A model generated the notes under the pieces. That model was not told the DNA's origin. It ran no database searches and saw only the letters and a program-made list of their open reading frames with translations. From contig NZ_MIEQ01000022.1 of assembly GCF_001968815.1 (NCBI RefSeq), positions 62,001 to 126,000 on the forward strand: a stretch of DNA of 64,000 bases, given 5' to 3'. Source of the DNA: Motiliproteus sp. MSK22-1 (GTDB lineage: Bacteria > Pseudomonadota > Gammaproteobacteria > Pseudomonadales > Balneatricaceae). The position numbers were made by a program, and so were the translations under genes. Below, piece after piece: positions 8,937-20,590 of this stretch (within the stretch, counting starts at the first letter, position 1; the number at the start of each line of letters is the position of its first letter).

Positions 8937-9700
8937 TAAAAAATGTAAAAAAAAATCGCTCCGTAAAAGTAGCCGCTGATCAATCCTTGGATCTGGATAT
9001 TGGTAATACCTTTGTAAAATGGCGCTATGGGACGAATAAGGGACGAATTCCAACCGCAGAGTTGGACCGGCAGCTGTTCTTGGGTTGCTGTGGTGAGCAG
9101 CCTCCGGCTCGGGTCCGTCTGGCCTCAGTGGCAGGGCAGGAGCAGGAAGTTGCGATTTCCGAATGGAGTCTGGATTCCTGGGGGGTAACAGTGGAAGTGG
9201 CACGAACCGTTGCGCAGGCAGCAGGGGTTAGTAATAGCTATGAGGATCCAAGCCGGATGGGAATCGATCGCTGGCTGGCAATGATTGCAGGCTATAACCT
9301 CCATCAGAGTTCCTGCTGTATCGTTGATTGTGGCAGTGCTATTACCATTGATTATGTGGACGATAATGGGGCTCATCTAGGTGGCTATATTATGCCTGGC
9401 AAGCGCCTTATGCGGCAGGGATTGCTTAGCAACACCGAGCGTATTCTGGTTGACAATCCCAATGGTGGCTGGGGTAACTGTGCACCTGGAATCGGTACGG
9501 ATGAGTCGGTTGAGCATGGAGTTTGTCTGTTGTTGTGTGCGTTGGCTGAGCGTGTCCGCAAGGATTATCGTTTGGTGCTGGGGGAGCAGTCACAACTGAT
9601 TGTTGCTGGTGGTGACGGTGCGGAGTTTATAGCGGCTGCTGGGGTGGGGCAGTTAAGGCAGGATCTGGTTATTGAAGGTCTTTCTTATGTATTGCCATGA
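8933..9700 (+). CDS. coaX: Type III pantothenate kinase CoaX
   Basis: CoaX (255 residues) phosphorylates pantothenate in the first step of CoA synthesis. It belongs to the ASKHA-fold type III kinases: phosphate-1 motif LDLDIGNTFVKW (residues ~19-30), the RMGIDRWLAM block, and DCGSAITIDYV with GGYIMPG. The start is GTG in the overlap GTGA with the birA stop; the only nearby ATG is followed at once by a stop in another frame. Codons 5-8 contain a run of nine A residues (8947-8955), unusual so close to a start and a possible slippage site. Type III enzymes are typically feedback-resistant and need a monovalent cation. Confidence 0.93.
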   Translation: MIKNVKKNRSVKVAADQSLDLDIGNTFVKWRYGTNKGRIPTAELDRQLFLGCCGEQPPARVRLASVAGQEQEVAISEWSLDSWGVTVEVARTVAQAAGVSNSYEDPSRMGIDRWLAMIAGYNLHQSSCCIVDCGSAITIDYVDDNGAHLGGYIMPGKRLMRQGLLSNTERILVDNPNGGWGNCAPGIGTDESVEHGVCLLLCALAERVRKDYRLVLGEQSQLIVAGGDGAEFIAAAGVGQLRQDLVIEGLSYVLP

Positions 9701-9829
9701 TGGGAAAACGCTCTGAGTCCGGCGAGTTCTTGATTATATAGATTCTAAACTTAACTGGTTCCGGTATAAGATGTTGTCTTCGAAAGAAAGAGTGGAAGGC
9801 TGCTCCAGTACAAATCCAAGGGAGATAAA

Positions 9830-10537
9830 TTGTTGCGCTGGTTCTTCTTAATACTGCTGCTAGTGAATTTGGCGCTTTTTGCATGGTTTCAGCAAGAGTT
9901 GAATATGCGCGATCGCTTGTCTGGTCGCTCTGAATTGGCTGGTGTGGATGTAAAGCCAGTAAAATTGTTATCTGAAATCCCTGTTAAGCTGCGACAGCGA
10001 AAGTCGAGCCCAGCTCCCGGTGTGACGGAGCAAGTGGGAGCTGAGCTTGAACAGGCTTGTTTCCGGATTGGTGATTTTAGTAATAAATCAGCGGCTGTAC
10101 GATTCCAGCAGGCCAGGTTACCTGACGGTGTGGAGTCCAGCATTAGATCCGTTGAGCGGAATGAGCCTGACTACTGGGTTTATGTAAAGTCACCAGAGGA
10201 TCTTCAGCAGCGTCAGGGGCTTCAGGCAGAGTTGCGTAATAGTGGTTTGGAAGTATCGTTGATTAAGCGGGGAGAGCTCAAGGGCGAGCTGTCACTGGGG
10301 CGCTACTCAAATAAGGAGTTAGCGCAGGCCTTATTGAGTGCATTGCTGGAGCAAAATCACCCCGCAAAGATTTTTGAAGTCAGCTATAAATCTTCGGTTT
10401 TTGTAATTGAAGTGAGCCATAATGGCTCGCGGGCTCTCAGTGATAGTTCGATTGGCGAACTCATAGCGACCAACCCAGAGCTAAAAAGTGAAAAAAAAGT
10501 GTGTAAAGGGGTTGCATCCGCAGAGGACCCTGAGTAA
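9830..10537 (+). CDS. Single-pass membrane protein with SPOR-like C-terminal region
   Basis: A 235-residue protein with one N-terminal membrane anchor (residues ~3-20, WFFLILLLVNLALFAWF), a variable linker, and two repeated alpha/beta stretches. The first (CFRIGDFSNKSAAVRFQQ ... DYWVYV) resembles a SPOR domain, the peptidoglycan-binding fold of division proteins; the match is by pattern only. It would be bitopic with the bulk in the periplasm. The start is TTG (9830 or 9833) with GGGAG 5-8 nt upstream. Proteins of this type are found, from memory, between coaX and the tRNA-tuf cluster in Pseudomonas relatives. Its 3' end contains the promoter for the tRNA genes. Confidence 0.65.
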   Translation: MLRWFFLILLLVNLALFAWFQQELNMRDRLSGRSELAGVDVKPVKLLSEIPVKLRQRKSSPAPGVTEQVGAELEQACFRIGDFSNKSAAVRFQQARLPDGVESSIRSVERNEPDYWVYVKSPEDLQQRQGLQAELRNSGLEVSLIKRGELKGELSLGRYSNKELAQALLSALLEQNHPAKIFEVSYKSSVFVIEVSHNGSRALSDSSIGELIATNPELKSEKKVCKGVASAEDPE

Positions 10538-10540
10538 GAT
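10512..10540 (+). promoter_or_regulatory. Sigma-70 promoter of the tRNA-Thr/Tyr/Gly/Thr-tuf unit
   Basis: TTGCAT, a 17-nt spacer and TAAGAT lie at the end of the preceding gene, followed by a GC-rich discriminator (TTCGGCCTCC). This arrangement is typical of stringently controlled stable-RNA promoters. The tRNA-Thr gene begins 24 nt past the -10 box. Confidence 0.65.
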
Positions 10541-10563
10541 TTCGGCCTCCTGACTTAGGCAGT

Positions 10564-10639
<76 letters not shown>

Positions 10640-10697
10640 TCTTATAGTTAGGTTGAGTCTTGTTTTTGAAATCAAAGGCTCATATGATCAACGGCTT

Positions 10698-10781
10698 GGT
10701 GAGGTTCCCGAGTGGCCAAAGGGATCAGACTGTAAATCTGACGCGCAAGCTTCGGTGGTTCGAATCCACCCCTCACCACCA
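10698..10781 (+). tRNA. tRNA-Tyr (GTA)
   Basis: An 84-nt class II tRNA with a long variable arm and encoded CCA. The acceptor GGTGAGG pairs with CCTCACC and the anticodon is GTA in CTGTAAA. It is second in the cluster. Confidence 0.97.
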
Positions 10782-10815
10782 TTGGTCAATCAGGTTCGGT
10801 TTTTATCGAGTCAAT

Positions 10816-10890
10816 GCGGGTATGGTATAATGGCTATCACCTCAGCCTTCCAAGCTGATGATGGGGGTTCGATTCCCCCTACCCGCTCCA
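10816..10890 (+). tRNA. tRNA-Gly (TCC)
   Basis: A 75-nt tRNA with encoded CCA. The acceptor GCGGGTA pairs with TACCCGC and the anticodon TCC sits in CTTCCAA. It is third in the cluster, the position held by glyT in E. coli. Confidence 0.97.
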
Positions 10891-10911
10891 GTACGCTATC
10901 TACGGAATTGT

Positions 10912-10986
10912 GCTCCAGTAGCTCAGGGGTAGAGCACACCCTTGGTAAGGGTGAGGTCGGCGGTTCAATTCCGCCCTGGAGCTCCA
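10912..10986 (+). tRNA. tRNA-Thr (GGT)
   Basis: A 75-nt tRNA with encoded CCA. The acceptor is GCTCCAG/CTGGAGC and the anticodon loop TTGGTAA reads GGT. It corresponds to E. coli thrT, the last tRNA before tufB. Confidence 0.97.
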
Positions 10987-11007
10987 TTCCATAGGCAGTG
11001 ATTTTAT

Positions 11008-11037
11008 AAGGGCAGATATAGCAATATATCTGCCCTT
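11008..11037 (+). terminator. Hairpin between the tRNA cluster and tuf
   Basis: A perfect 13-bp stem (AAGGGCAGATATA and its complement) closes a GCAA tetraloop of the GNRA type; only three Ts follow. It could partly terminate the tRNA transcript or act as a processing or stability element before tuf. Confidence 0.55.
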
Positions 11038-11151
11038 TGTTGCATCTGACGTTGCTGTATCTGGCGTTGTGGCATTTGATGTTCTTTGCGCGGTGCTGAT
11101 AAAAGGTTTCGTTTTAATTGAATATTGTCTTCATTTTTTCGGAGAGATGTT

Positions 11152-12375
11152 ATGGCTAAGGAAACATTCGAACGTAATAAGCCCCATGTCAACGTAGGTA
11201 CAATTGGACACGTTGACCATGGTAAAACTACTCTGACTGCTGCTCTGACTCGCGTATGTGCGGAAGTCTGGGGTGGTGAGATGAAAGACTTTGCTCAGAT
11301 TGATAATGCTCCTGAAGAGCGTGAGCGTGGTATCACCATCGCGACTTCTCATGTTGAGTATGATTCTCCTGATCGTCACTACGCGCACGTAGACTGCCCA
11401 GGACACGCCGATTATGTTAAGAACATGATCACCGGTGCTGCACAGATGGACGGCGCTATCCTGGTTTGTGGCGCGACTGATGGCCCGATGCCTCAGACTC
11501 GTGAGCACATCCTGCTATCCCGTCAGGTTGGTGTACCTTACATCGTTGTCTTCCTGAACAAAGCAGACCTGCTGGCTGAAGACTGTGGCGGTGCTGACAG
11601 CGAAGAGTACGCAGAAATGCTTGAGCTGGTTGACATGGAGCTGCGTGATCTGTTGTCTGAGTACGAATTCCCAGGTGATGACACTCCAATCATCCCAGGA
11701 TCTGCTCTGATGGCTCTGAACGGTCAGGACGACAACGAAATGGGTACAACAGCTGTTAAGAAGCTTGTTGAGACTCTGGACAGCTACATTCCTGAGCCTG
11801 AGCGTGCAATCGACGGCGCATTCATCATGCCTATTGAAGATGTGTTCTCTATTCAGGGTCGTGGTACTGTTGTAACCGGTCGTGTTGAGCGCGGTATCGT
11901 TAAGGTTGGTGAAGAAGTTGAAATCGTAGGTATCAAAGACACTACCAAGACGACCTGTACTGGTGTTGAGATGTTCCGTAAGCTTCTTGACGAAGGCCGT
12001 GCTGGTGAGAACGTTGGTGTTCTGCTGCGTGGTACTAAGCGTGACGAAGTAGAGCGTGGTCAGGTACTGGCTGCTCCAGGTTCCATCACGCCTCACACTC
12101 ATTTTGAGGCTGAGGTTTATGTTCTGGGTAAGGATGAAGGTGGGCGTCACACTCCATTCTTCAAAGGCTATCGTCCTCAGTTCTACTTCCGTACTACTGA
12201 CGTAACCGGTGCTTGTGAGCTTCCAGAAGGCGTTGAGATGGTTATGCCGGGTGATAACGTCCAGATGACTGTGAATCTTATCGCTCCTATCGCCATGGAT
12301 GAGGGGTTGCGCTTCGCAATCCGTGAAGGTGGTCGTACCGTTGGTGCAGGTGTGGTCGCTAAGATTGTTGAGTAA
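11152..12375 (+). CDS. tuf: Elongation factor Tu, copy 1
   Basis: EF-Tu (407 residues) delivers aminoacyl-tRNA to the ribosome as a GTPase. G motifs: GHVDHGKTT (residues 19-27), DCPGHADY and NKADL; the switch I region is [12 protein letters not shown]. At 407 residues it is longer than the 394 of E. coli, with extra residues in the G domain ([19 protein letters not shown]), as I recall in Oceanospirillales. The ATG at 11152 gives the standard [12 protein letters not shown]. It follows four tRNA genes (tufB-like position). By my count it differs from the second copy at seven residues, including V39A, M44L and a divergent C-terminus, while the central ~790 nt are almost identical. Confidence 0.98.
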   Translation: MAKETFERNKPHVNVGTIGHVDHGKTTLTAALTRVCAEVWGGEMKDFAQIDNAPEERERGITIATSHVEYDSPDRHYAHVDCPGHADYVKNMITGAAQMDGAILVCGATDGPMPQTREHILLSRQVGVPYIVVFLNKADLLAEDCGGADSEEYAEMLELVDMELRDLLSEYEFPGDDTPIIPGSALMALNGQDDNEMGTTAVKKLVETLDSYIPEPERAIDGAFIMPIEDVFSIQGRGTVVTGRVERGIVKVGEEVEIVGIKDTTKTTCTGVEMFRKLLDEGRAGENVGVLLRGTKRDEVERGQVLAAPGSITPHTHFEAEVYVLGKDEGGRHTPFFKGYRPQFYFRTTDVTGACELPEGVEMVMPGDNVQMTVNLIAPIAMDEGLRFAIREGGRTVGAGVVAKIVE

Positions 12376-12409
12376 ATAGGGGTTTTTTGCGATGGTCTGA
12401 AAAAGACTG

Positions 12410-12438
12410 TTGCAATGAGTATGGGGCGTGGCTATAAT
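12410..12438 (+). promoter_or_regulatory. Sigma-70 promoter of tRNA-Trp-secE-nusG
   Basis: TTGCAA, a 17-nt spacer and a consensus TATAAT end 17 nt before tRNA-Trp. A pyrimidine/GC-rich discriminator follows. Confidence 0.8.
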
Positions 12439-12455
12439 CTGCGTCCCATTGTGAC

Positions 12456-12531
<76 letters not shown>

Positions 12532-12659
12532 ACTTATTAGTCGCAAGTTTTAGCTGGATGCTTGAGGAAAGGTTTCTGGGTAAGGCTTCAGGGGATAAGT
12601 TGGCAACCGTCCTAGAGTCGATATTTCTGTCGGCTCTGTCTGTATAGAGGCCCCGTCGC

Positions 12660-13028
12660 ATGAATGCGAAAGCTGATTCCAGTGAATCCAAGCTTGATTC
12701 ATTGAAATGGATTGTAGTGGCGCTGCTAGTTGCTGCTGGCGTCATAGGTAATTCTTATTATTCAGACCAGTCGCTGTTGTATCGCGTGCTGGCTTTGTTG
12801 GTTGTTGCTGCTGTGGCTGGTTTATTGGCGCTGCAAACAACTAAAGGAAAGGCATTCTTTGACATGTTCAAAGAAGCCAAAACAGAAATTCGTAAGGTCG
12901 TCTGGCCGACCCGGCAAGAGACGGTTCAGACAACAGCTATTGTTGTTGTGGTTGTCTTAATCGTGGGTATATTGCTTTGGGCAATTGACTCATTGTTGAG
13001 CTGGTTGGTTTCAGGTGTTATAGGCTAA
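12660..13028 (+). CDS. secE: Preprotein translocase subunit SecE
   Basis: SecE (122 residues) clamps SecY in the SecYEG inner-membrane channel. Three hydrophobic segments are visible, as in E. coli (residues ~18-38, 43-60 and 92-118). The conserved cytoplasmic amphipathic segment [19 protein letters not shown] precedes the last, essential membrane helix. It is followed 11 nt later by nusG, its standard operon partner, and both are driven from the promoter ahead of tRNA-Trp. Confidence 0.96.
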   Translation: MNAKADSSESKLDSLKWIVVALLVAAGVIGNSYYSDQSLLYRVLALLVVAAVAGLLALQTTKGKAFFDMFKEAKTEIRKVVWPTRQETVQTTAIVVVVVLIVGILLWAIDSLLSWLVSGVIG

Positions 13029-13039
13029 GGGGTTCTTTC

Positions 13040-13573
13040 GTGAGCAAACGTTGGTATGTCGTTCATGCTTATTCAGGCTATGAAAAGCATGTAATGCGTT
13101 CGCTGAAGGAACGTATTGAACTGCATGAAATGCAGGATCTTTTCGGTGATATTTTAGTGCCTACCGAAGAGGTTGTTGAAATGCGCGAAGGGCAAAAGCG
13201 TAAGAGCGAGCGTAAGTTTTACCCTGGTTATGTCCTGGTGCAGATGGAGATGAATGACGCTTCATGGCATTTGGTCAAGGGTACTACCCGGGTATTAGGC
13301 TTTATTGGTGGTACAGCAGATAAGCCGGCGCCGATTACTGAAAAAGAAGCTGATGCTATTTTGCAGCGCGTTGAAGCTGGTGTTGATAAGCCACGGCCGA
13401 AAACATTGTTTGAAGCGGGTGAAATGGTTCGTGTTATTGATGGGCCTTTTGCTGACTTTAGTGGTGTTGTTGAAGAAGTTAATTACGAGAAGAGTCGCCT
13501 GCAAGTGGCAGTGTTGATTTTTGGTCGTTCTACCCCGGTTGAGCTGGATTTTATTCAGGTAGAGAAAGACTAG
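13040..13573 (+). CDS. nusG: Transcription termination/antitermination factor NusG
   Basis: NusG (177 residues) binds RNA polymerase through its N-terminal NGN domain and contacts Rho or ribosomal S10 through its KOW domain. The N-terminus [17 protein letters not shown] and the block [12 protein letters not shown] belong to the NGN domain; the C-terminal KOW motif is [20 protein letters not shown]. The start is GTG, and the length is close to the 181 residues of E. coli. It is cotranscribed with secE. Confidence 0.97.
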   Translation: MSKRWYVVHAYSGYEKHVMRSLKERIELHEMQDLFGDILVPTEEVVEMREGQKRKSERKFYPGYVLVQMEMNDASWHLVKGTTRVLGFIGGTADKPAPITEKEADAILQRVEAGVDKPRPKTLFEAGEMVRVIDGPFADFSGVVEEVNYEKSRLQVAVLIFGRSTPVELDFIQVEKD

Positions 13574-13592
13574 TTGTCTGATTGGACAAGGA

Positions 13593-13622
13593 CAGTAGAT
13601 AGCTGATGCCATCTGCTGTTTT
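13593..13622 (+). other. Imperfect hairpin between nusG and rplK
   Basis: An 8-bp stem (CAGTAGAT with ATCTGCTG, one G-T pair) and 10-nt loop is followed by TTTT; outer GACAA/TTGTC can extend the pairing. It may terminate part of secE-nusG transcription. The remaining ~130 nt before rplK hold several AT-rich promoter-like hexamers, none convincing enough to call. Confidence 0.35.
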
Positions 13623-13758
13623 GTCGTAGCCAGTATTTTGTTTTGATCGCTATTGTCCTGAATGGATAGTGCTGTAGATTGATAGTTTTATAGCTTGTTT
13701 TTAGATAGATAGTGTTAACGGGGAGCTGAAAGGCGTTTGCACCCATTTGGAGAGTGTT

Positions 13759-14193
13759 ATGGCTAAGAAAGTAGAAGCTTATATCAAGCTGCAGGTTGCA
13801 GCTGGTAAAGCAAACCCAAGTCCTCCAGTTGGTCCAGCATTGGGTCAGCATGGTGTCAATATCATGGAATTCTGCAAAGCATTTAATGCGGCTACACAAT
13901 CCATGGAAGCAGGTATGCCAATTCCTGTTGTGATCACTGTTTATTCTGATCGCAGCTTTACATTTATTACCAAGACTCCTCCAGCGTCTGTTTTGTTGTT
14001 GAAATCAGCAGGCCTGAAGAGTGGTTCCAGCCGTCCCAATACTGAAAAGGTTGGAACTGTGAGCCGTGCTCAGCTAGAAGAAATTGCTACCACGAAGATG
14101 GCTGACCTGACTGCATCCGACATGGATGCGGCTGTTCGTACTATCGCTGGAAGTGCTCGTAGCATGGGCTTGAACGTGGAGGGTGTAGAGTAA
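13759..14193 (+). CDS. rplK: 50S ribosomal protein L11
   Basis: L11 (144 residues) forms the GTPase-associated centre with 23S rRNA and is the target of thiostrepton. The N-terminus [20 protein letters not shown] and [19 protein letters not shown] are diagnostic; the C-terminal RNA-binding domain starts near residue 75. I use the ATG at 13759 ([10 protein letters not shown]) preceded by GGAGAG rather than the upstream in-frame codon. The stop overlaps the rplA start by one base (TAATG). Confidence 0.98.
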   Translation: MAKKVEAYIKLQVAAGKANPSPPVGPALGQHGVNIMEFCKAFNAATQSMEAGMPIPVVITVYSDRSFTFITKTPPASVLLLKSAGLKSGSSRPNTEKVGTVSRAQLEEIATTKMADLTASDMDAAVRTIAGSARSMGLNVEGVE

Positions 14194-14888
14194 TGGCTAA
14201 GTTGACTAAACGTGCCAAGGCTATCGCTGAAAAAGTTGAGCTTGGCAAGCAGTATTCCGTTGACGAAGCAGTAAATCTGCTGACTGAAATCTCTACGGTT
14301 AAATTTAAAGAGTCCATCGACGTTTCTGTAAATCTGGGTGTTGATCCTCGTAAATCAGATCAGGTTGTACGTGGTTCTACCGTACTGCCAAACGGTACTG
14401 GTAAAGATGTCCGTGTAGCTGTTTTCGCACAGGGCGCAAATGCAGAAGCTGCAACGGCTGCTGGGGCAGATGTTGTCGGTTTTGATGATCTGGCCGAGCA
14501 GGTTAAAGGTGGTGATCTGAACTTTGACGTTGTTATTGCTACGCCTGACGCTATGCGTGTAGTTGGTCAACTGGGTCAGATTCTAGGACCTCGTGGACTT
14601 ATGCCTAACCCTAAGGTTGGTACTGTAACTCCTGATGTGGCGACTGCTGTTAAAAATGCTAAGGCCGGTCAGGTTCGTTTTCGTACTGATAAGAACGGTA
14701 TTGTTCACGGTTCTTTGGGTAAGGTTGGTTTTGATGCTGCTGCTGTTCAGCAGAATCTGGAAGCTCTGGTTGCTGATCTTAAAAAGCTGAAGCCAGCTTC
14801 TTCCAAAGGTGTTTATCTGAAAAAAGTGACCCTCTCCACGACAATGGGGCCTGGGATCATTGTTGATCAGTCTTCACTGAATATCTAA
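14193..14888 (+). CDS. rplA: 50S ribosomal protein L1
   Basis: L1 (231 residues) builds the ribosomal L1 stalk and, in enterics, represses its own rplKA message. Family blocks include the N-terminal [19 protein letters not shown], the central [17 protein letters not shown] and the [10 protein letters not shown] region. Length equals the usual 230-235. It is translationally coupled to rplK. It is followed by a 286-nt leader that carries the L10 regulatory site. Confidence 0.98.
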   Translation: MAKLTKRAKAIAEKVELGKQYSVDEAVNLLTEISTVKFKESIDVSVNLGVDPRKSDQVVRGSTVLPNGTGKDVRVAVFAQGANAEAATAAGADVVGFDDLAEQVKGGDLNFDVVIATPDAMRVVGQLGQILGPRGLMPNPKVGTVTPDVATAVKNAKAGQVRFRTDKNGIVHGSLGKVGFDAAAVQQNLEALVADLKKLKPASSKGVYLKKVTLSTTMGPGIIVDQSSLNI

Positions 14889-14918
14889 TTATTAGTCCCG
14901 GCTTCGGCAGGGGCTCGG

Positions 14919-14948
14919 AGTGGTTTTGCCAAATCTGGCAAAACCACT
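14919..14948 (+). other. Strong hairpin in the rplA-rplJ intergenic region
   Basis: A perfect 13-bp stem (AGTGGTTTTGCCA and its complement) with a four-base loop AATC starts 30 nt after rplA. No T-run follows, so processing or stability is more likely than termination. Its tip CCAAATCTGG is repeated in the hairpin ahead of rpoB. Confidence 0.6.
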
Positions 14949-14960
14949 GCCAAAAACTTT

Positions 14961-15056
14961 GGGGTCTTCGTTTTAGCGAAGACTGTCAAAGACCGCAGGT
15001 GATATTGCTTCTTTACAGGAGCGATTTTCTTAATTTCCTGCGCAGACGGTGACCCG
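14961..15056 (+). promoter_or_regulatory. L10 leader (autoregulatory site for L10-L7/L12)
   Basis: The stretch with AAGACCGCAGG and, 40 nt later, CCTGCGCAGACGGTGAC matches the E. coli rplJ leader as I remember it (AGACCGCAGG ... CCTGCGTAGACGGTGAC). In E. coli the L10(L12)4 complex binds this kink-turn and blocks rplJ translation. A 7-bp hairpin GTCTTCG/CGAAGAC at 14964-14983 precedes it. The spacing to the rplJ start is ~120 nt. Confidence 0.8.
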
Positions 15057-15174
15057 ATTCAGATTTTTTTGCTGGATCCTGCATCGTGCTTGGTTCTCTC
15101 CTGACTAAGGAGGGGAAAAAGGTAATGAAGCTGTTTGACTCAATAGAGTTTCAGCTTGAATCCAGGAGTATATC

Positions 15175-15669
15175 GTGGCATTAGGACTCGAAGACAAAAA
15201 AGCGATCGTCGCTGAAGTCCAGGAAGCTGCTAAAGGTGCTCTGTCAGCTGTTGTAGCTGACTCTCGTGGCGTAACTGTTACTGATATGACAGAGCTACGT
15301 AAACAAGCGCGTGAAAACGGTGTGTGGTTGCGAGTTGTTCGTAACACCTTGGCACGTCGTGCGCTTGATGGCACTACCTACGAATGTCTGCAAGACACTT
15401 TTGTAGGTCCTAGCATTATAGCTTTCTCTAAAGAACACCCAGGTGCCGGTGCGCGCATCCTGAAGGCGTTCGCTAAGGGAAATGAAAAGCTTGAGCTGAA
15501 AGCGGCTGCTTTCGAAGGCGAAAAAGTTGATATCGCAGTATTGGCAAGCCTGCCGACTTACGATGAAGCTATCGCCAAGCTGATGAGCGTTATGAAAGAA
15601 GCTTCCGCTGGCAAGCTGGTTCGCACACTTGCGGCCGTTCGCGACGACAAAGAACAGCAAGCAGCCTAA
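15175..15669 (+). CDS. rplJ: 50S ribosomal protein L10
   Basis: L10 (164 residues) anchors the L7/L12 dimers on the ribosome. The N-terminal rRNA-binding domain shows [19 protein letters not shown] and [13 protein letters not shown]; the C-terminal helix that binds L7/L12 is the [21 protein letters not shown] stretch, read in two parts. The start is GTG with CCAGGAG 8 nt upstream. The gene is preceded by the L10 leader and followed by rplL at a 64-nt spacing. Confidence 0.97.
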   Translation: MALGLEDKKAIVAEVQEAAKGALSAVVADSRGVTVTDMTELRKQARENGVWLRVVRNTLARRALDGTTYECLQDTFVGPSIIAFSKEHPGAGARILKAFAKGNEKLELKAAAFEGEKVDIAVLASLPTYDEAIAKLMSVMKEASAGKLVRTLAAVRDDKEQQAA

Positions 15670-15733
15670 TTCAGGCCGTTTGGTTAAAGATTTTAACGAG
15701 CTATTGGCTCTATAGAATATCAGGATTTAAATC

Positions 15734-16105
15734 ATGTCTCTGACTAAAGAAGATATCATCAACGCTATCGCTGAAATGTCTGTAATGGATGTTGCTGAGC
15801 TGGTTTCCGCTATGGAAGAAAAGTTCGGCGTTTCTGCTGCTGCAGCTGTTGCTGTTGCCGGTGGTGCTGAAGGCGGTGCTGCTGCTGAAGAACAAACTGA
15901 ATTTGACGTTATTCTTGCCTCTGTTGGTGACAAGAAAGTTAACGTTATCAAGGCTGTTCGTGCAGCAACTGGCCTGGGCTTGAAAGAAGCCAAAGGTGTT
16001 GTTGACGGCGCTCCTGCTCCTGTTAAGGAAGGCGTTAGCAAAGAAGAAGCTGAAGAGCTTAAGACAGCTCTGGAAGAAGCTGGCGCGACTGTTGAAGTTA
16101 AATAG
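15734..16105 (+). CDS. rplL: 50S ribosomal protein L7/L12
   Basis: L7/L12 (123 residues) forms the flexible stalk that recruits translation factors. The N-terminal dimerisation domain ([19 protein letters not shown]), an Ala/Gly-rich hinge near residues 35-52, and the C-terminal factor-binding domain ([20 protein letters not shown]) are all present. The usual high-expression codon use is evident. Transcription then meets an attenuator before rpoB. Confidence 0.98.
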   Translation: MSLTKEDIINAIAEMSVMDVAELVSAMEEKFGVSAAAAVAVAGGAEGGAAAEEQTEFDVILASVGDKKVNVIKAVRAATGLGLKEAKGVVDGAPAPVKEGVSKEEAEELKTALEEAGATVEVK

Positions 16106-16158
16106 TGGCTTCGCGCTTATGGCGCACAGCACAGCGTAATAGTTAAAATTACGCGGAT

Positions 16159-16188
16159 GGCCGGTGATTCTAGATCACCGGCCTTTTT
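16159..16188 (+). terminator. rplL-rpoB attenuator/terminator
   Basis: A 10-bp GC-rich stem (GGCCGGTGAT and its complement) with a 5-nt loop is followed by TTTTT. It lies 54 nt after rplL. By analogy with E. coli it should terminate most transcripts and set the lower rpoBC level. Confidence 0.85.
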
Positions 16189-16200
16189 GCCGTTATACAA

Positions 16201-16437
16201 TAGGTAACCTACTAAGAAATAAAGGAAGTTTTTTGTTGAACCCGAAGGTTTAATAGAAGTCTTTATCTCAGGTTACGCTAACGGTCAAGAAAAAGAGTCC
16301 TGGCGGTTTTTTATCGCGGGCTATTAAGTTAAAGGCTTATTTTAAGCCTTGTATGAGAAACCAAATCTGGTTTCTGGTAACGATCGCATGAATTTGCATG
16401 TTATCTTCAAAATCGGTGCACAAGCTGGGGAATGCTG
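16201..16437 (+). promoter_or_regulatory. rpoB leader with tandem hairpins
   Basis: The leader after the attenuator holds a palindrome TAGGTAACCTA at its start, an 8-bp hairpin AAGGCTTA-TTT-TAAGCCTT at 16332-16350 and an 8-bp hairpin AGAAACCA-AATC-TGGTTTCT at 16356-16375. In E. coli this region is an RNase III processing site; a similar role is inferred here. The last bases give the rpoB ribosome-binding site CTGGGGA. Confidence 0.5.
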
Positions 16438-20517
<4,080 letters not shown>

Positions 20518-20538
20518 GCGTCATAGTTATCCCGTGGT

Positions 20539-20560
20539 TGAGGAGCCCCTGGGCTCCTCA
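20539..20560 (+). other. Small hairpin between rpoB and rpoC
   Basis: TGAGGAGCCC and its complement are separated by two bases, giving a stable hairpin 21 nt after rpoB. There is no T-run, so it does not look like a terminator; a translational or stability role is possible. Confidence 0.5.
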
Positions 20561-20590
20561 TTCAGATAACTCCGTAAGGAGCTGCAGCCG

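Noticed and set aside
10653..10994. Open frame across the tRNA-Tyr, Gly and Thr genes
   Set aside because: It lies on top of three clear tRNA genes and is not a plausible protein.
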